Notes under the pieces: model-generated
The model's input: the letters and a program-made list of their open reading frames with translations, nothing else
Databases searched by the model: none
What the model was told of the DNA's origin: nothing
NCBI GenBank assembly: GCA_023426145.1
Contig: JAFABG010000002.1
Span: 73,106-137,105 of the forward strand
Direction: 5' to 3'
Source of the DNA: Bacteroidota bacterium
GTDB taxonomy: Bacteria; Bacteroidota; Bacteroidia; Bacteroidales; Bacteroidaceae
DNA: 64,000 bases
Position numbers and translations under genes: made by a program
In this document: positions 32,975 to 41,678 of the stretch, in pieces
Numbering within the stretch: position 1 is the first letter of the stretch
Layout: each line of letters opens with the position of its first letter

Positions 32975-35695
32975 ATGGATAAAAAAAGAGTTTATACCTT
33001 CGGGAATGGTAAGGCAGAAGGAAAAGCTGACATGAAGAACCTGCTGGGAGGCAAAGGCGCTAACCTGGCAGAAATGAATTTAATCGGTATTCCTGTACCT
33101 CCCGGATTCACAATAACTACAGATGTTTGTACAGTGTATAACACGCTAGGACGTGATAAAGTGATTGAGCTACTCAAGGAGGATGTAGTGAAAGCTATTA
33201 CTCTAGTAGAAGAATTAATGAAATCCAAATTTGGTGATGTAGAAAACCCACTACTTGTTTCTGTTCGTTCGGGTGCTCGCGCTTCGATGCCTGGCATGAT
33301 GGATACCATCTTGAATCTAGGACTCAATGATGATGTGGTGGAAGGCATTATTCGTAAGACGGGTAACGCTCGTTTTGCTTGGGATTCCTATCGCCGATTT
33401 GTTCAAATGTATGGCGATGTAGTTTTGGGAATGAAGCCCACTAACAAAGAAGATATAGATCCTTTTGAAGCTATAATAGAAGAGGTGAAAGAAACCAAGA
33501 AAGTGAAGTTGGACAACGAACTGGAAGTGGATGATCTTAAAGAACTCGTTAAGAAATTTAAAGCAGCAGTAAAAGCACAAACCGGTAGAGATTTTCCAGT
33601 ATCTGCTTATGAACAATTGTGGGGAGCCATCTGTGCTGTGTTTGATTCATGGATGAACGAACGAGCCATTCTTTATCGTAAGATGGAGGGAATACCCGAT
33701 GAATGGGGAACAGCTGTAAATGTTCAGGCCATGGTGTTCGGTAATATGGGGGATACTTCAGCCACGGGTGTTTGCTTTTCACGCGATGCCGGTACGGGAG
33801 AAGATCTTTTCAATGGAGAATATCTTATTAATGCTCAAGGAGAAGATGTTGTAGCAGGCATACGTACTCCGCAGCAAATCACTAAAATAGGTTCCCAACG
33901 CTGGGCTGTGTTGGCTGGCGTTACTGAAGATGTTCGTGCAGCAAAATATCCTTCTATGGAAGAGGCAATGCCTGAAATCTATAAAGAATTGGATAATTTG
34001 CAAACCAAGCTAGAGAATCATTACAGAGATATGCAAGATATGGAGTTCACCGTACAGGAAGGCAAACTATGGTTCTTGCAAACTCGTAACGGTAAGCGTA
34101 CAGGGGCTGCAATGGTGAAGATAGCTATGGATCTGTTGCATCAAGGGATGATTGATGAAAAAACAGCTTTGTTACGTGTTGAACCGAATAAATTAGATGA
34201 ACTTCTTCATCCGATCTTTGATAAATCAGCTTTGAAAAAGGCTAAAGTCTTAACGAGAGGTTTACCAGCTTCTCCTGGTGCGGCTACGGGTCAAATTGTC
34301 TTTTTTGCTGACGATGCAGCTGAATGGCATGCTGGTGGAAAGAAAGTGATTATGGTTCGTATTGAAACGTCGCCTGAAGACTTGGCTGGTATGGCAGTTG
34401 CTCAAGGCATTTTAACTGCTCGTGGAGGGATGACTTCTCATGCTGCAGTTGTTGCTCGGGGTATGGGAAAATGCTGTGTATCTGGTGCCGGAGCCTTAAA
34501 TATTGATTATAAGGCGCGTACTGTAGAAATAGATGGTATTCTTTTAAAAGAAGGAGACTTCATCTCTTTGAATGGAAGTACTGGTGAGGTGTACAACGGA
34601 CAGGTTGAAACGAAAGCGGCCGAACTTTCGGGTGATTTTGCTGAGCTCATGACTTTGGCCGATAAATATACTCGTTTGCAAGTACGAACGAATGCTGATA
34701 CGCCTCATGATGCTGAAGTGGCACGTAACTTCGGTGCTGTGGGTATTGGCCTCTGCCGTACGGAGCATATGTTCTTTGAAGGAGAAAAAATAAAAGCAAT
34801 GCGAGAAATGATTTTGGCAGAAGATGCTGAAGGTCGGCGTAAAGCATTAACAAAAATCCTTCCTTATCAGCAAGCAGACTTTAAAGGAATTTTCAAAGCC
34901 ATGGAAGGTTTCCCTGTAACCGTTCGTTTGCTTGATCCTCCTTTGCATGAGTTTGTTCCTCACGATTTGAAAGGGCAGCAAGAAATGGCTGAAGCCATGG
35001 GGGTAAGTCTTCAATACATTCAGCAGCGTGTAGAATCGCTCTGCGAACATAATCCTATGCTAGGCCATCGTGGTTGTCGCCTTGGAAATACCTATCCTGA
35101 AATTACGCAGATGCAGACCCGTGCCATTCTCGGTGCTGCACTGGAGTTGAAGAAGGAAGGTGTTGAAACTCATCCTGAAATTATGGTTCCATTAACTGGT
35201 ATCTTGTATGAGTTCAAAGAACAAGAGAAAGTGATTCGTGAAGAAGCTGCTCAACTTTTTAAAGAATTTGATGATAGCATTGACTTTAAGGTGGGTACTA
35301 TGATTGAAATCCCTCGAGCTGCATTGACTGCTAATCGCATCGCTTCATCTGCTGAATTTTTCTCTTTCGGTACGAACGACCTAACTCAAATGACTTTTGG
35401 TTATTCTCGTGACGATATTGCTTCTTTCTTGCCTGTTTATCTGGAAAAGAAAATATTGAAAGTCGATCCTTTCCAAGTGCTTGATCAGAATGGTGTCGGT
35501 CAATTGGTGCGAATGGCTACTGAAAAAGGACGCGCTATTCGTCCAGATTTGAAATGCGGAATTTGTGGAGAGCATGGTGGTGAACCTTCATCTGTTAAAT
35601 TCTGTCATAAAGTTGGCTTGAATTATGTGAGTTGCTCGCCGTTCCGGGTACCTATTGCACGATTGGCGGCCGCTCAGGCAGCAATTGAAGAATAA
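32975..35695 (+). CDS. ppdK: Pyruvate, phosphate dikinase
   Basis: A 906-residue enzyme interconverting pyruvate + ATP + Pi with phosphoenolpyruvate + AMP + PPi, a key glycolytic/gluconeogenic step in anaerobic Bacteroides. The N-terminal ATP-grasp part (LLGGKGANLAEMN, SVRSGARASMPGMMDT, TGVCFSRDAGTGE), the phosphohistidine domain (GGMTSHAAVVARGMGK, His at residue 489) and the PEP/pyruvate barrel (GLCRTEHMFF, GTNDLTQMTFGYSRDD, CGICGEHGG) are complete. Length matches the family (~875-910). Monocistronic, with its own promoter and terminator. Confidence 0.97.
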   Translation: MDKKRVYTFGNGKAEGKADMKNLLGGKGANLAEMNLIGIPVPPGFTITTDVCTVYNTLGRDKVIELLKEDVVKAITLVEELMKSKFGDVENPLLVSVRSGARASMPGMMDTILNLGLNDDVVEGIIRKTGNARFAWDSYRRFVQMYGDVVLGMKPTNKEDIDPFEAIIEEVKETKKVKLDNELEVDDLKELVKKFKAAVKAQTGRDFPVSAYEQLWGAICAVFDSWMNERAILYRKMEGIPDEWGTAVNVQAMVFGNMGDTSATGVCFSRDAGTGEDLFNGEYLINAQGEDVVAGIRTPQQITKIGSQRWAVLAGVTEDVRAAKYPSMEEAMPEIYKELDNLQTKLENHYRDMQDMEFTVQEGKLWFLQTRNGKRTGAAMVKIAMDLLHQGMIDEKTALLRVEPNKLDELLHPIFDKSALKKAKVLTRGLPASPGAATGQIVFFADDAAEWHAGGKKVIMVRIETSPEDLAGMAVAQGILTARGGMTSHAAVVARGMGKCCVSGAGALNIDYKARTVEIDGILLKEGDFISLNGSTGEVYNGQVETKAAELSGDFAELMTLADKYTRLQVRTNADTPHDAEVARNFGAVGIGLCRTEHMFFEGEKIKAMREMILAEDAEGRRKALTKILPYQQADFKGIFKAMEGFPVTVRLLDPPLHEFVPHDLKGQQEMAEAMGVSLQYIQQRVESLCEHNPMLGHRGCRLGNTYPEITQMQTRAILGAALELKKEGVETHPEIMVPLTGILYEFKEQEKVIREEAAQLFKEFDDSIDFKVGTMIEIPRAALTANRIASSAEFFSFGTNDLTQMTFGYSRDDIASFLPVYLEKKILKVDPFQVLDQNGVGQLVRMATEKGRAIRPDLKCGICGEHGGEPSSVKFCHKVGLNYVSCSPFRVPIARLAAAQAAIEE

Positions 35696-35715
35696 TATTG
35701 ATAATAAAAAAATAG

Positions 35716-35753
35716 GAAAGGGAGTTCTCATAAATAGGGAATTCCCTTTTTTT
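35716..35753 (+). terminator. Intrinsic terminator of ppdK
   Basis: AAAGGGAGTTCTC and AGGGAATTCCCTTT form an imperfect stem followed by seven T. Confidence 0.8.
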
Positions 35754-35794
35754 ATATGTAATATCTATGTTTTATATATTTATTGTTGATTGTC

Positions 35795-35825
35795 TTGTTT
35801 ATTATAAGTAACAGTTTTATCTTTG
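35795..35825 (+). promoter_or_regulatory. Promoter of the first barrel gene
   Basis: TTG (35795-35797) and TATCTTTG (35818-35825) with a 20-bp spacer, 55 bp before the ATG. Confidence 0.65.
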
Positions 35826-35880
35826 CACTGCCAATAAGACAATTTATTTATCTTAAATAATTAATTAAAAAAATAGAATT

Positions 35881-36453
35881 ATGAAAAAGAATGTTCTTTT
35901 AATTTTATTCGTACTTGTTTCAGTATCAGGTTTCGCACAGATGAAAGGATGGAATGCCAAAGTAGGTATGAATATTAGTAACTACACTGGTGACGCTGAT
36001 TTGAATGCTAAAGTCGGTTTCAAAGTTGGAGGAGGTTTTGAATATGGTTTTGATAACACATGGTCTATACAGCCTTCATTGCTTCTTTCTACTAAAGGGG
36101 CAAAATTAGATGGAACGACTATCAATGCTATGTATTTAGAATTACCAGTTATGGCTGCAGCTAGATTTAATGTTGCTGACAATACTAACTTCGTGGTGAA
36201 TGCTGGTCCTTATTTAGCCTACGGAATTGGAGGCAAAGCTACAGTCGATCAGGGTAATGGTGTAGACCTTAGAGTAAATACTTTCGGCGATGATGCTTTA
36301 AAACGTTTTGATGCAGGTCTTGGCGTTGGTGTTGCCTTGGAAGTGGGAAAAATTATTGTTGGATTAGATGGTCAATTTGGCTTAGTAGATGTAGATAAAA
36401 TTGGTAATCCCAAGAATATAAACTTTTCTATTGTTTTAGGCTATAAGTTCTAA
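35881..36453 (+). CDS. Outer-membrane beta-barrel protein (PorT/OmpX-like)
   Basis: 190 residues: signal peptide (VLLILFVLVSVSGFAQ) and a small eight-strand-like barrel (WNAKVGMNISNY, WSIQPSLLLSTKGA, MYLELPVMAAARF, VVNAGPYLAYGIGG, FDAGLGVGVALEVG) ending in IVLGYKF with the terminal aromatic typical of BAM substrates. The function is unknown. It is paralogous to the next gene; each has its own promoter and terminator. Confidence 0.85.
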   Translation: MKKNVLLILFVLVSVSGFAQMKGWNAKVGMNISNYTGDADLNAKVGFKVGGGFEYGFDNTWSIQPSLLLSTKGAKLDGTTINAMYLELPVMAAARFNVADNTNFVVNAGPYLAYGIGGKATVDQGNGVDLRVNTFGDDALKRFDAGLGVGVALEVGKIIVGLDGQFGLVDVDKIGNPKNINFSIVLGYKF

Positions 36454-36474
36454 AAACGAATTTCCATAATATGG

Positions 36475-36513
36475 TAAGGGGATATGTATATAACTTAACA
36501 TATCCCCTTTTTT
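36475..36513 (+). terminator. Intrinsic terminator of the first barrel gene
   Basis: AAGGGGATATGT and ACATATCCCCTT stem followed by TTTTT. Confidence 0.82.
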
Positions 36514-36553
36514 ATCTTCAAAGAGTCGTTTTATATGTTTATTAACATATATG

Positions 36554-36584
36554 TTGCTTTATGTTTATTTTTGATATATATTTG
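36554..36584 (+). promoter_or_regulatory. Promoter of the second barrel gene
   Basis: TTG (36554-36556) and TATATTTG (36577-36584) with a 20-bp spacer. Confidence 0.65.
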
Positions 36585-36633
36585 TATAATTATTAACGAA
36601 AGTAAGATTTAACTTAATTATCAACTAAAACAT

Positions 36634-37332
36634 TTGAAAGATGAAAAAAGTGTATTGTTTGTTCTTTTTGTATTGGTTTCAGTGACTAGTTTCTCGCAAA
36701 TAAGGGGATGGAATGTTAAAGTAGGCATGAATGTCAGTAATTGGACAACAGATGAATTAGATACCAAAATTGGTTACAGAGTTGGAGTGGGAACTGAGTA
36801 TGCCTTTAATGATACATGGTCTCTGCAACCTTCTTTATTATTCTCTACTAAGGGAACAAAAATTGGTGCTAATTTAGCAGGGTTTGGGTTTGATTTTAAA
36901 GTTAATCAGATGTACTTAGAATTACCTATTATGGCCGCAGCTCGTTTCAAAGTTGGTAAAAGTACCAATTTTGTTGTTAATGCTGGTCCTTATGTGGCTT
37001 ACGGAGTAGGTGGGAAAACTAAGTTTTCAGCCCACTATAAAGGGGAGCAAGCTTCTATTAAGTTTAATTCTTTTGGTAACATAGATAAAGTAACGGTTGA
37101 GGCTGGAGGTGAAAGCTTTGATGTTACAGTGGATGAGTTAGCCGATAACACAGATGATGACTTGGGAGATTTGAAGGGCTTGCGCCGTTTTGATTTAGGC
37201 GTAGGAGTTGGAGTTGCTCTAGAATTGAACAAGATTGTTTTAGGACTTGATGGAGAGTTTGGATTAACAAAATTGGAAACAGATGGAGGAAAGAACCTCA
37301 ATTTTGCAGTTAGCGTTGGATATAAATTCTGA
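36634..37332 (+). CDS. Outer-membrane beta-barrel protein with frameshifted start
   Basis: A paralogue of the preceding barrel (about 230 residues, with an extra loop of ~40 residues near FDVTVDELADNTDDDLGD). The body matches strand for strand (WNVKVGMNVSNW, WSLQPSLLFSTKGT, MYLELPIMAAARF, AVSVGYKF). The expected ATG at 36641 is followed by six A; that frame (MKKVYCLFF) ends after 14 codons. One more A would give MKKSVLFVLFVLVSV, matching the paralogue's signal peptide. In the open frame the only nearby start is TTG at 36634. So this is either a one-base deletion, a slippage-controlled switch, or a sequencing error; coordinates follow the TTG frame. Confidence 0.7.
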   Translation: MKDEKSVLFVLFVLVSVTSFSQIRGWNVKVGMNVSNWTTDELDTKIGYRVGVGTEYAFNDTWSLQPSLLFSTKGTKIGANLAGFGFDFKVNQMYLELPIMAAARFKVGKSTNFVVNAGPYVAYGVGGKTKFSAHYKGEQASIKFNSFGNIDKVTVEAGGESFDVTVDELADNTDDDLGDLKGLRRFDLGVGVGVALELNKIVLGLDGEFGLTKLETDGGKNLNFAVSVGYKF

Positions 37333-37343
37333 TAATATAATTG

Positions 37344-37397
37344 CTCTATATACAAGAAAGCCACCGGAGAATCTCGGTGGCTTTCTTGTATATAGAG
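37344..37397. terminator. Bidirectional terminator
   Basis: A perfect 23-bp inverted repeat (arms 37344-37366 and 37375-37397) with an 8-base loop, between the convergent barrel gene and the thiamine operon. The only T-rich stretch lies inside the arms. Confidence 0.8.
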
Positions 37398-37420
37398 TTT
37401 GAATAATCTTTCTACACGAA

Positions 37421-38029
37421 TTAATCTGCTAAGTTTTTTAGCTTTTTGAAATGCTCAATCACGGCTAGGTAGTTCTGATCTGTACATGCATCAAATTTAT
37501 TCCATATATCTCCTAGAACGACAGCTCCTCCAAACCCAAAATCTTTAATTTCCAGCAGATTTTCCTCATTGATTCCACCTAGCGCCATAACTTTTGAGTC
37601 GATGATTTTTGATTTTTGAGCTTCACGAAGTTCCTCAGCCGTATAAGTCGAATAGTAATTCACTTTTGAAATACTATCATAAATGGGGCTCATAAAAACA
37701 TAATCATAGAAATGTTTCTTGTTTTGAACTTCTTCTACAGAATGACAAGAGCAGCTGACATGCCCTGCGTAGTCATGAGGCTCGTGCGGGTTGCGAGCAT
37801 TTAAGTGAATCCCCATAAGATTGAACTCTTCTTTCAAGTAGAAATGTTCATGTGTCACTATGCGACGGTGATATTTTTCTGGAATCAGCGTCAACAAGCG
37901 TTCTGAATACATAGCCGGAGTCTCAGGCTTTCTGAGATGTAGGATATCCAATCCCTCTTCGAAAAGAGCGGTAATTATCTTATCTTCTTCAACGAAGAAA
38001 GTAGGGGGGGTAACCACAATAAGTTTCAT
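37421..38029 (-). CDS. Second ThiE/TenI-like protein
   Basis: 202 residues with the thiamine phosphate synthase/TenI TIM-barrel fold (DILHLRKPE, GIHLNARNP, VFMSPIYDSIS, KVMALGGINEENL). The ThiE motif with the metal-binding acids (as ILDDHVELA...GVHLGKKD in the other copy) is replaced here by VTHEHFYLKEEFNLMGIHLN. It thus more likely acts as a TenI-type thiazole tautomerase or is a diverged copy than as the main synthase. Last gene of the thi operon, 61 bp after thiF. Confidence 0.72.
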   Translation of the reverse strand: MKLIVVTPPTFFVEEDKIITALFEEGLDILHLRKPETPAMYSERLLTLIPEKYHRRIVTHEHFYLKEEFNLMGIHLNARNPHEPHDYAGHVSCSCHSVEEVQNKKHFYDYVFMSPIYDSISKVNYYSTYTAEELREAQKSKIIDSKVMALGGINEENLLEIKDFGFGGAVVLGDIWNKFDACTDQNYLAVIEHFKKLKNLAD

Positions 38030-38090
38030 TTCCTTTGTTTAATCGTAAAGTGCGGCAAAGTTACTAATTAACTATTTTAGAAGCCAACGT

Positions 38091-38783
38091 TTATAGTGAA
38101 AATTTGTTAGTTTCCATTGTTCGGAGGTCTATCGTCCATAGTTTATTCGTTAATACTTCTCCAAACCCACAGATTATCTTCAAGACTTCTGTTGCTTCTA
38201 TACTTCCAATGATGGACGGAGTGACACCCATTACACCTTTCGGTAGAGCGGGCATTTGCGTCATTTCTTCTTCATTTGGGTATAAGTCCCGATAGCTTTT
38301 TTTATCTGTTCCATAGTGGAAAACCGATACCTGGCCTTCGAATCCACAAATTGCACCATACACGTATGTTTTCCCCGTTTTTTCACAACAATCATTGATG
38401 AGATAGCGTGTTGAGAAATTATCGCACCCATCTACTATAATATCGTATTGGGTGATGATTTCTGTAGCATTATCTTTTGTTAAACGCATAGGATACGTGT
38501 GGATATTACTGTCACTATTGAGTGATGAAAGGCGTTTGGCGGCACATATTACTTTAGGTTTTCCCACTTCTTCTTCAGTATAAAGCACTTGTCTTTGTAG
38601 ATTACTGACACTAACTACATCATCATCAACTAATCCTATACAACCGACACCCGCACCAGTGAGATAGAGGGCTATGGGAGAACCTAGCCCACCTACACCG
38701 ACAATGAGTACTTTGGCTTTTTTAAGCTTTTGTTGACCTTCTTCTCCAATTTCTGGAAGTATTACTTGTCTATTATATCGCAT
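38091..38783 (-). CDS. thiF: ThiF/MoeB-family adenylyltransferase
   Basis: 230 residues. It should adenylate the C-terminal glycine of ThiS for sulfur loading. The ATP site GVGGLGSP is at residues 29-36, with DDDVVSVSNLQRQ and DGCDNFSTRYLIND further on. The two CxxC zinc pairs and the catalytic cysteine region usual in ThiF/MoeB are missing: the segment reads SYRDLYP and TQMPALPKGVMG. The frame is open to 38837, but MRYNRQV at 38783 is the standard start, 4 bp after the thiH stop. Confidence 0.85.
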   Translation of the reverse strand: MRYNRQVILPEIGEEGQQKLKKAKVLIVGVGGLGSPIALYLTGAGVGCIGLVDDDVVSVSNLQRQVLYTEEEVGKPKVICAAKRLSSLNSDSNIHTYPMRLTKDNATEIITQYDIIVDGCDNFSTRYLINDCCEKTGKTYVYGAICGFEGQVSVFHYGTDKKSYRDLYPNEEEMTQMPALPKGVMGVTPSIIGSIEATEVLKIICGFGEVLTNKLWTIDLRTMETNKFSL

Positions 38784-38787
38784 ATCT

Positions 38788-39912
38788 CTATCTTTTAAAA
38801 TCAAAAGATTGGTCCCAATCTTTCCAAATGGGTTCACGTCCTAACCTTTTCAAATCACGTTCTACCTCTATTGCTTTCCGTTCATCGCTTACATGAAATT
38901 GCTCTAAAGTTTGTGGATAGCTGTAATAACCGCCAGGTTCAGTCTTACTTTCCGCACTCATAGTTGTCACGCCGAGGGTAGCCATATGATTGCGTATATC
39001 GGCATTTTCTCGCGTAGAGTAGGAGATATCTACATCATGGTCAAAGATACGCATGGCAAAAGTGAGTTGTGCTAGTTCACGATCATTCATTACAACATTG
39101 GGTTGAAATCCATCGTTTTCTGATGGACGCATGCGGGGGAAGTTCACACTGTATTTGGTTTTCCAATAGTGTTTTTGCAAGTAACGAAGGTGATGTGCCA
39201 TCATGGTGACATCTGTTCTCCATTCTTCTAAACCGATTAAGACCCCCATGCCAATTTTGTGAACACCAGCTTGCCCCATGCGGTCGAATCCATTTACACG
39301 CCACTCAAACTTAGACTTCATTCCTCGTGGGTGGTACTTCTTATAGTTGGTTCTATTGTAAGTTTCCTGGAAGCATATAACTCCATTTAGTCCGTGATGA
39401 GTGAGTTCTTTATACTCTTCAGCTTCTAGAGGCATCACTTCAATCTGAAGGTTGCTGAAGTACGGTTTTGCCAGTTCTAATGCACGAGCAATGTAAGGTA
39501 CGCCTGCCGCTGCTGGGTTTTCACCAGTCACGAGCAACAAATTTTCGAAGGGAGCCAGCCGTTTGATCGCTTTGTATTCATTCACAATTTCCTCTTCTGT
39601 AAGAATCGTTCTTTTCATTGGATTACTGATATGGAAACCGCAGTAAACGCAGGAATTCGTGCAGGAGTTGGTAATGTAAAGCGGTACAAACATGGAGATC
39701 GTTTTTCCGAATCGCTCCATTGTATATTTTTGGCTGAGGCGTGCCATCACTTCTAGGTAAGGAGTAGCTGCAGGAGAGATCAATGCCATAAAATCATTGA
39801 CATTCAAGTGTCCCTTTTTCGCTAATGCACGTTGTACGTCAGCATCTGTTTGTGAATAGATGGCTTTTGTCGTCTCTTCCCAAGATATTTTTTCTAATTC
39901 GTCTGAGAACAT
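38788..39912 (-). CDS. thiH: 2-iminoacetate synthase ThiH
   Basis: A 374-residue radical SAM enzyme that cleaves tyrosine to dehydroglycine (2-iminoacetate) for thiazole formation in anaerobes. The cluster motif is CTNSCVYC (CX3CX2C, about residues 82-89), with LLLVTGENP and KIGMGVLIGLEEW further in. It lies between thiC (8 bp gap) and thiF (4 bp gap). Use of ThiH rather than ThiO fits an anaerobic organism. Confidence 0.95.
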   Translation of the reverse strand: MFSDELEKISWEETTKAIYSQTDADVQRALAKKGHLNVNDFMALISPAATPYLEVMARLSQKYTMERFGKTISMFVPLYITNSCTNSCVYCGFHISNPMKRTILTEEEIVNEYKAIKRLAPFENLLLVTGENPAAAGVPYIARALELAKPYFSNLQIEVMPLEAEEYKELTHHGLNGVICFQETYNRTNYKKYHPRGMKSKFEWRVNGFDRMGQAGVHKIGMGVLIGLEEWRTDVTMMAHHLRYLQKHYWKTKYSVNFPRMRPSENDGFQPNVVMNDRELAQLTFAMRIFDHDVDISYSTRENADIRNHMATLGVTTMSAESKTEPGGYYSYPQTLEQFHVSDERKAIEVERDLKRLGREPIWKDWDQSFDFKR

Positions 39913-39920
39913 AGTTTTAG

Positions 39921-41612
39921 TTATTTTTGGGTAGTCTTTTTTAAGTCACGTGAGAGCTTCATTGCGCAGAAATTAGGACCGCACATGGTGCAATACTCTC
40001 CATCAACGTGATGTCCAGCGCGGAAGTATTCTTGTGCCCTTTCCGGATCGAGTGATAAGTCGAATTGATCTTTCCAGCGAAATTCGTAACGGGCCTTGCT
40101 CAATGCATTGTCGCGGATTTGAGCGCCCGGATGGCCTTTGGCCAGATCTGCAGCATGAGCAGCAATCTTGTAGGTAATCACACCGACGCGTACATCTTCT
40201 TTATCAGGTAGGGCAAGATGCTCTTTCGGAGTGACATAACAAAGCATAGCTGTACCTAACCATCCAATTTGAGCAGCTCCGATAGCGGAGGTTATATGGT
40301 CATAGCCTGGTGCAATGTCTGTGACAAGAGGACCGAGAGTGTAGAATGGAGCATCATGGCATTTTTCAATCTGACGTTCCATATTTTCTTTGATTTTATG
40401 CATCGGTACATGTCCCGGACCTTCAATAAATGCTTGCACATTTTTTTCCCATGCTCGAAGTACAAGTTCTCCCATTGTGTCAAGTTCGGCAAACTGTGCT
40501 TCATCGTTTGCATCGTGCGTAGATCCCGGGCGTAAGCCATCTCCTAATGATACGGCAACGTCGTATTGTGCCAGAATGTCGCATATATCGTCAAAGTGTT
40601 CGTAGAGGAAACTTTCTTGATTGTGCACTAGGCACCATTTGCTCATGATACTTCCTCCACGGCTAACTATACCGCACAATCGATTATCTGCCAAATGTAC
40701 GTTGTGCAGACGAATACCAGCATGAATGGTGAAGTAATCTACTCCTTGTTCACATTGTTCTATCAGCGTATCCTTGTATATTTCCCAGTTCAGATCTTCT
40801 ACAACGCCATTCACTTTTTCAAGTGCCTGATAAATAGGAACTGTGCCCACCGGCACGGGACAGTTGCGAATAATCCATTCACGTGTTTCATGAATATTCT
40901 CTCCTGTAGATAGGTCCATTAGTGTATCTCCTCCCCATTTACAACTCCATAAAGCTTTTTCAACTTCTTCGTCTATGCTTGAAGTTGTAGCAGAGTTTCC
41001 GATATTTGTGTTTATTTTCACTAGGAAATTACGGCCGATAATCATCGGTTCGGCCTCGGGATGATTGATGTTGGCGGGCAATACGGCTCGTCCTTCGGCA
41101 ATTTCTTTACGGACAAACTCCGGGGTAATATGTGTTTCGATACCCAATTCCTCACAATTCATATTTTCACGAATCGCTACATATTCCATTTCCGGAGTAA
41201 TGATACCTTGTTTAGCGTATGCCATTTGAGAGATAGATTCTCCTTTTTTTGCACGGTAGGGAAGAGTGATATGTTCAAAACGAAGATGATCTAGACTTTT
41301 ATCATCACGTCTCATTTGTCCGTATGTAGATGTGATTTCATTGAGTTGTTCAACGTCGCCACGCGCTACAATCCATTCTTCACGCAAGCGGGGAAGACCT
41401 TTCTTCAAATCAATACTCATTGATGAATCACTAAACGGTCCGCTAGTGTCGTAGATATATATTTCAGGGTTTGGTGTCGATATTTTCTCTTCACCCTCAA
41501 AGTTGACACTAGGTACTTGTTCTACTTTCCGCATAGCAACGCGGATATTCGGATAGAGTTGGCCCGGCAAGTATACTTTCTGAGAGCGAGAAAATTTTAT
41601 TTTTTGTTCCAT
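39921..41612 (-). CDS. thiC: Phosphomethylpyrimidine synthase ThiC
   Basis: A 563-residue radical SAM enzyme converting aminoimidazole ribotide to the HMP-phosphate moiety of thiamine. Signature stretches are MAYAKQGIITPEMEY, GNSATTSSIDEEVEKALW, GDGLRPGSTHDAND, EGPGHVPMHKI and the C-terminal cluster motif CTMCGPNFC (CX2CX4C). Complete length. 66 bp downstream of thiG in the thi operon. Confidence 0.97.
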   Translation of the reverse strand: MEQKIKFSRSQKVYLPGQLYPNIRVAMRKVEQVPSVNFEGEEKISTPNPEIYIYDTSGPFSDSSMSIDLKKGLPRLREEWIVARGDVEQLNEITSTYGQMRRDDKSLDHLRFEHITLPYRAKKGESISQMAYAKQGIITPEMEYVAIRENMNCEELGIETHITPEFVRKEIAEGRAVLPANINHPEAEPMIIGRNFLVKINTNIGNSATTSSIDEEVEKALWSCKWGGDTLMDLSTGENIHETREWIIRNCPVPVGTVPIYQALEKVNGVVEDLNWEIYKDTLIEQCEQGVDYFTIHAGIRLHNVHLADNRLCGIVSRGGSIMSKWCLVHNQESFLYEHFDDICDILAQYDVAVSLGDGLRPGSTHDANDEAQFAELDTMGELVLRAWEKNVQAFIEGPGHVPMHKIKENMERQIEKCHDAPFYTLGPLVTDIAPGYDHITSAIGAAQIGWLGTAMLCYVTPKEHLALPDKEDVRVGVITYKIAAHAADLAKGHPGAQIRDNALSKARYEFRWKDQFDLSLDPERAQEYFRAGHHVDGEYCTMCGPNFCAMKLSRDLKKTTQK

Positions 41613-41678
41613 AATTTTTTATTCTTGTATCCTAATAATTGCCTTAATAGGTACTAGTTATTAGCTATTAATTCTTAG

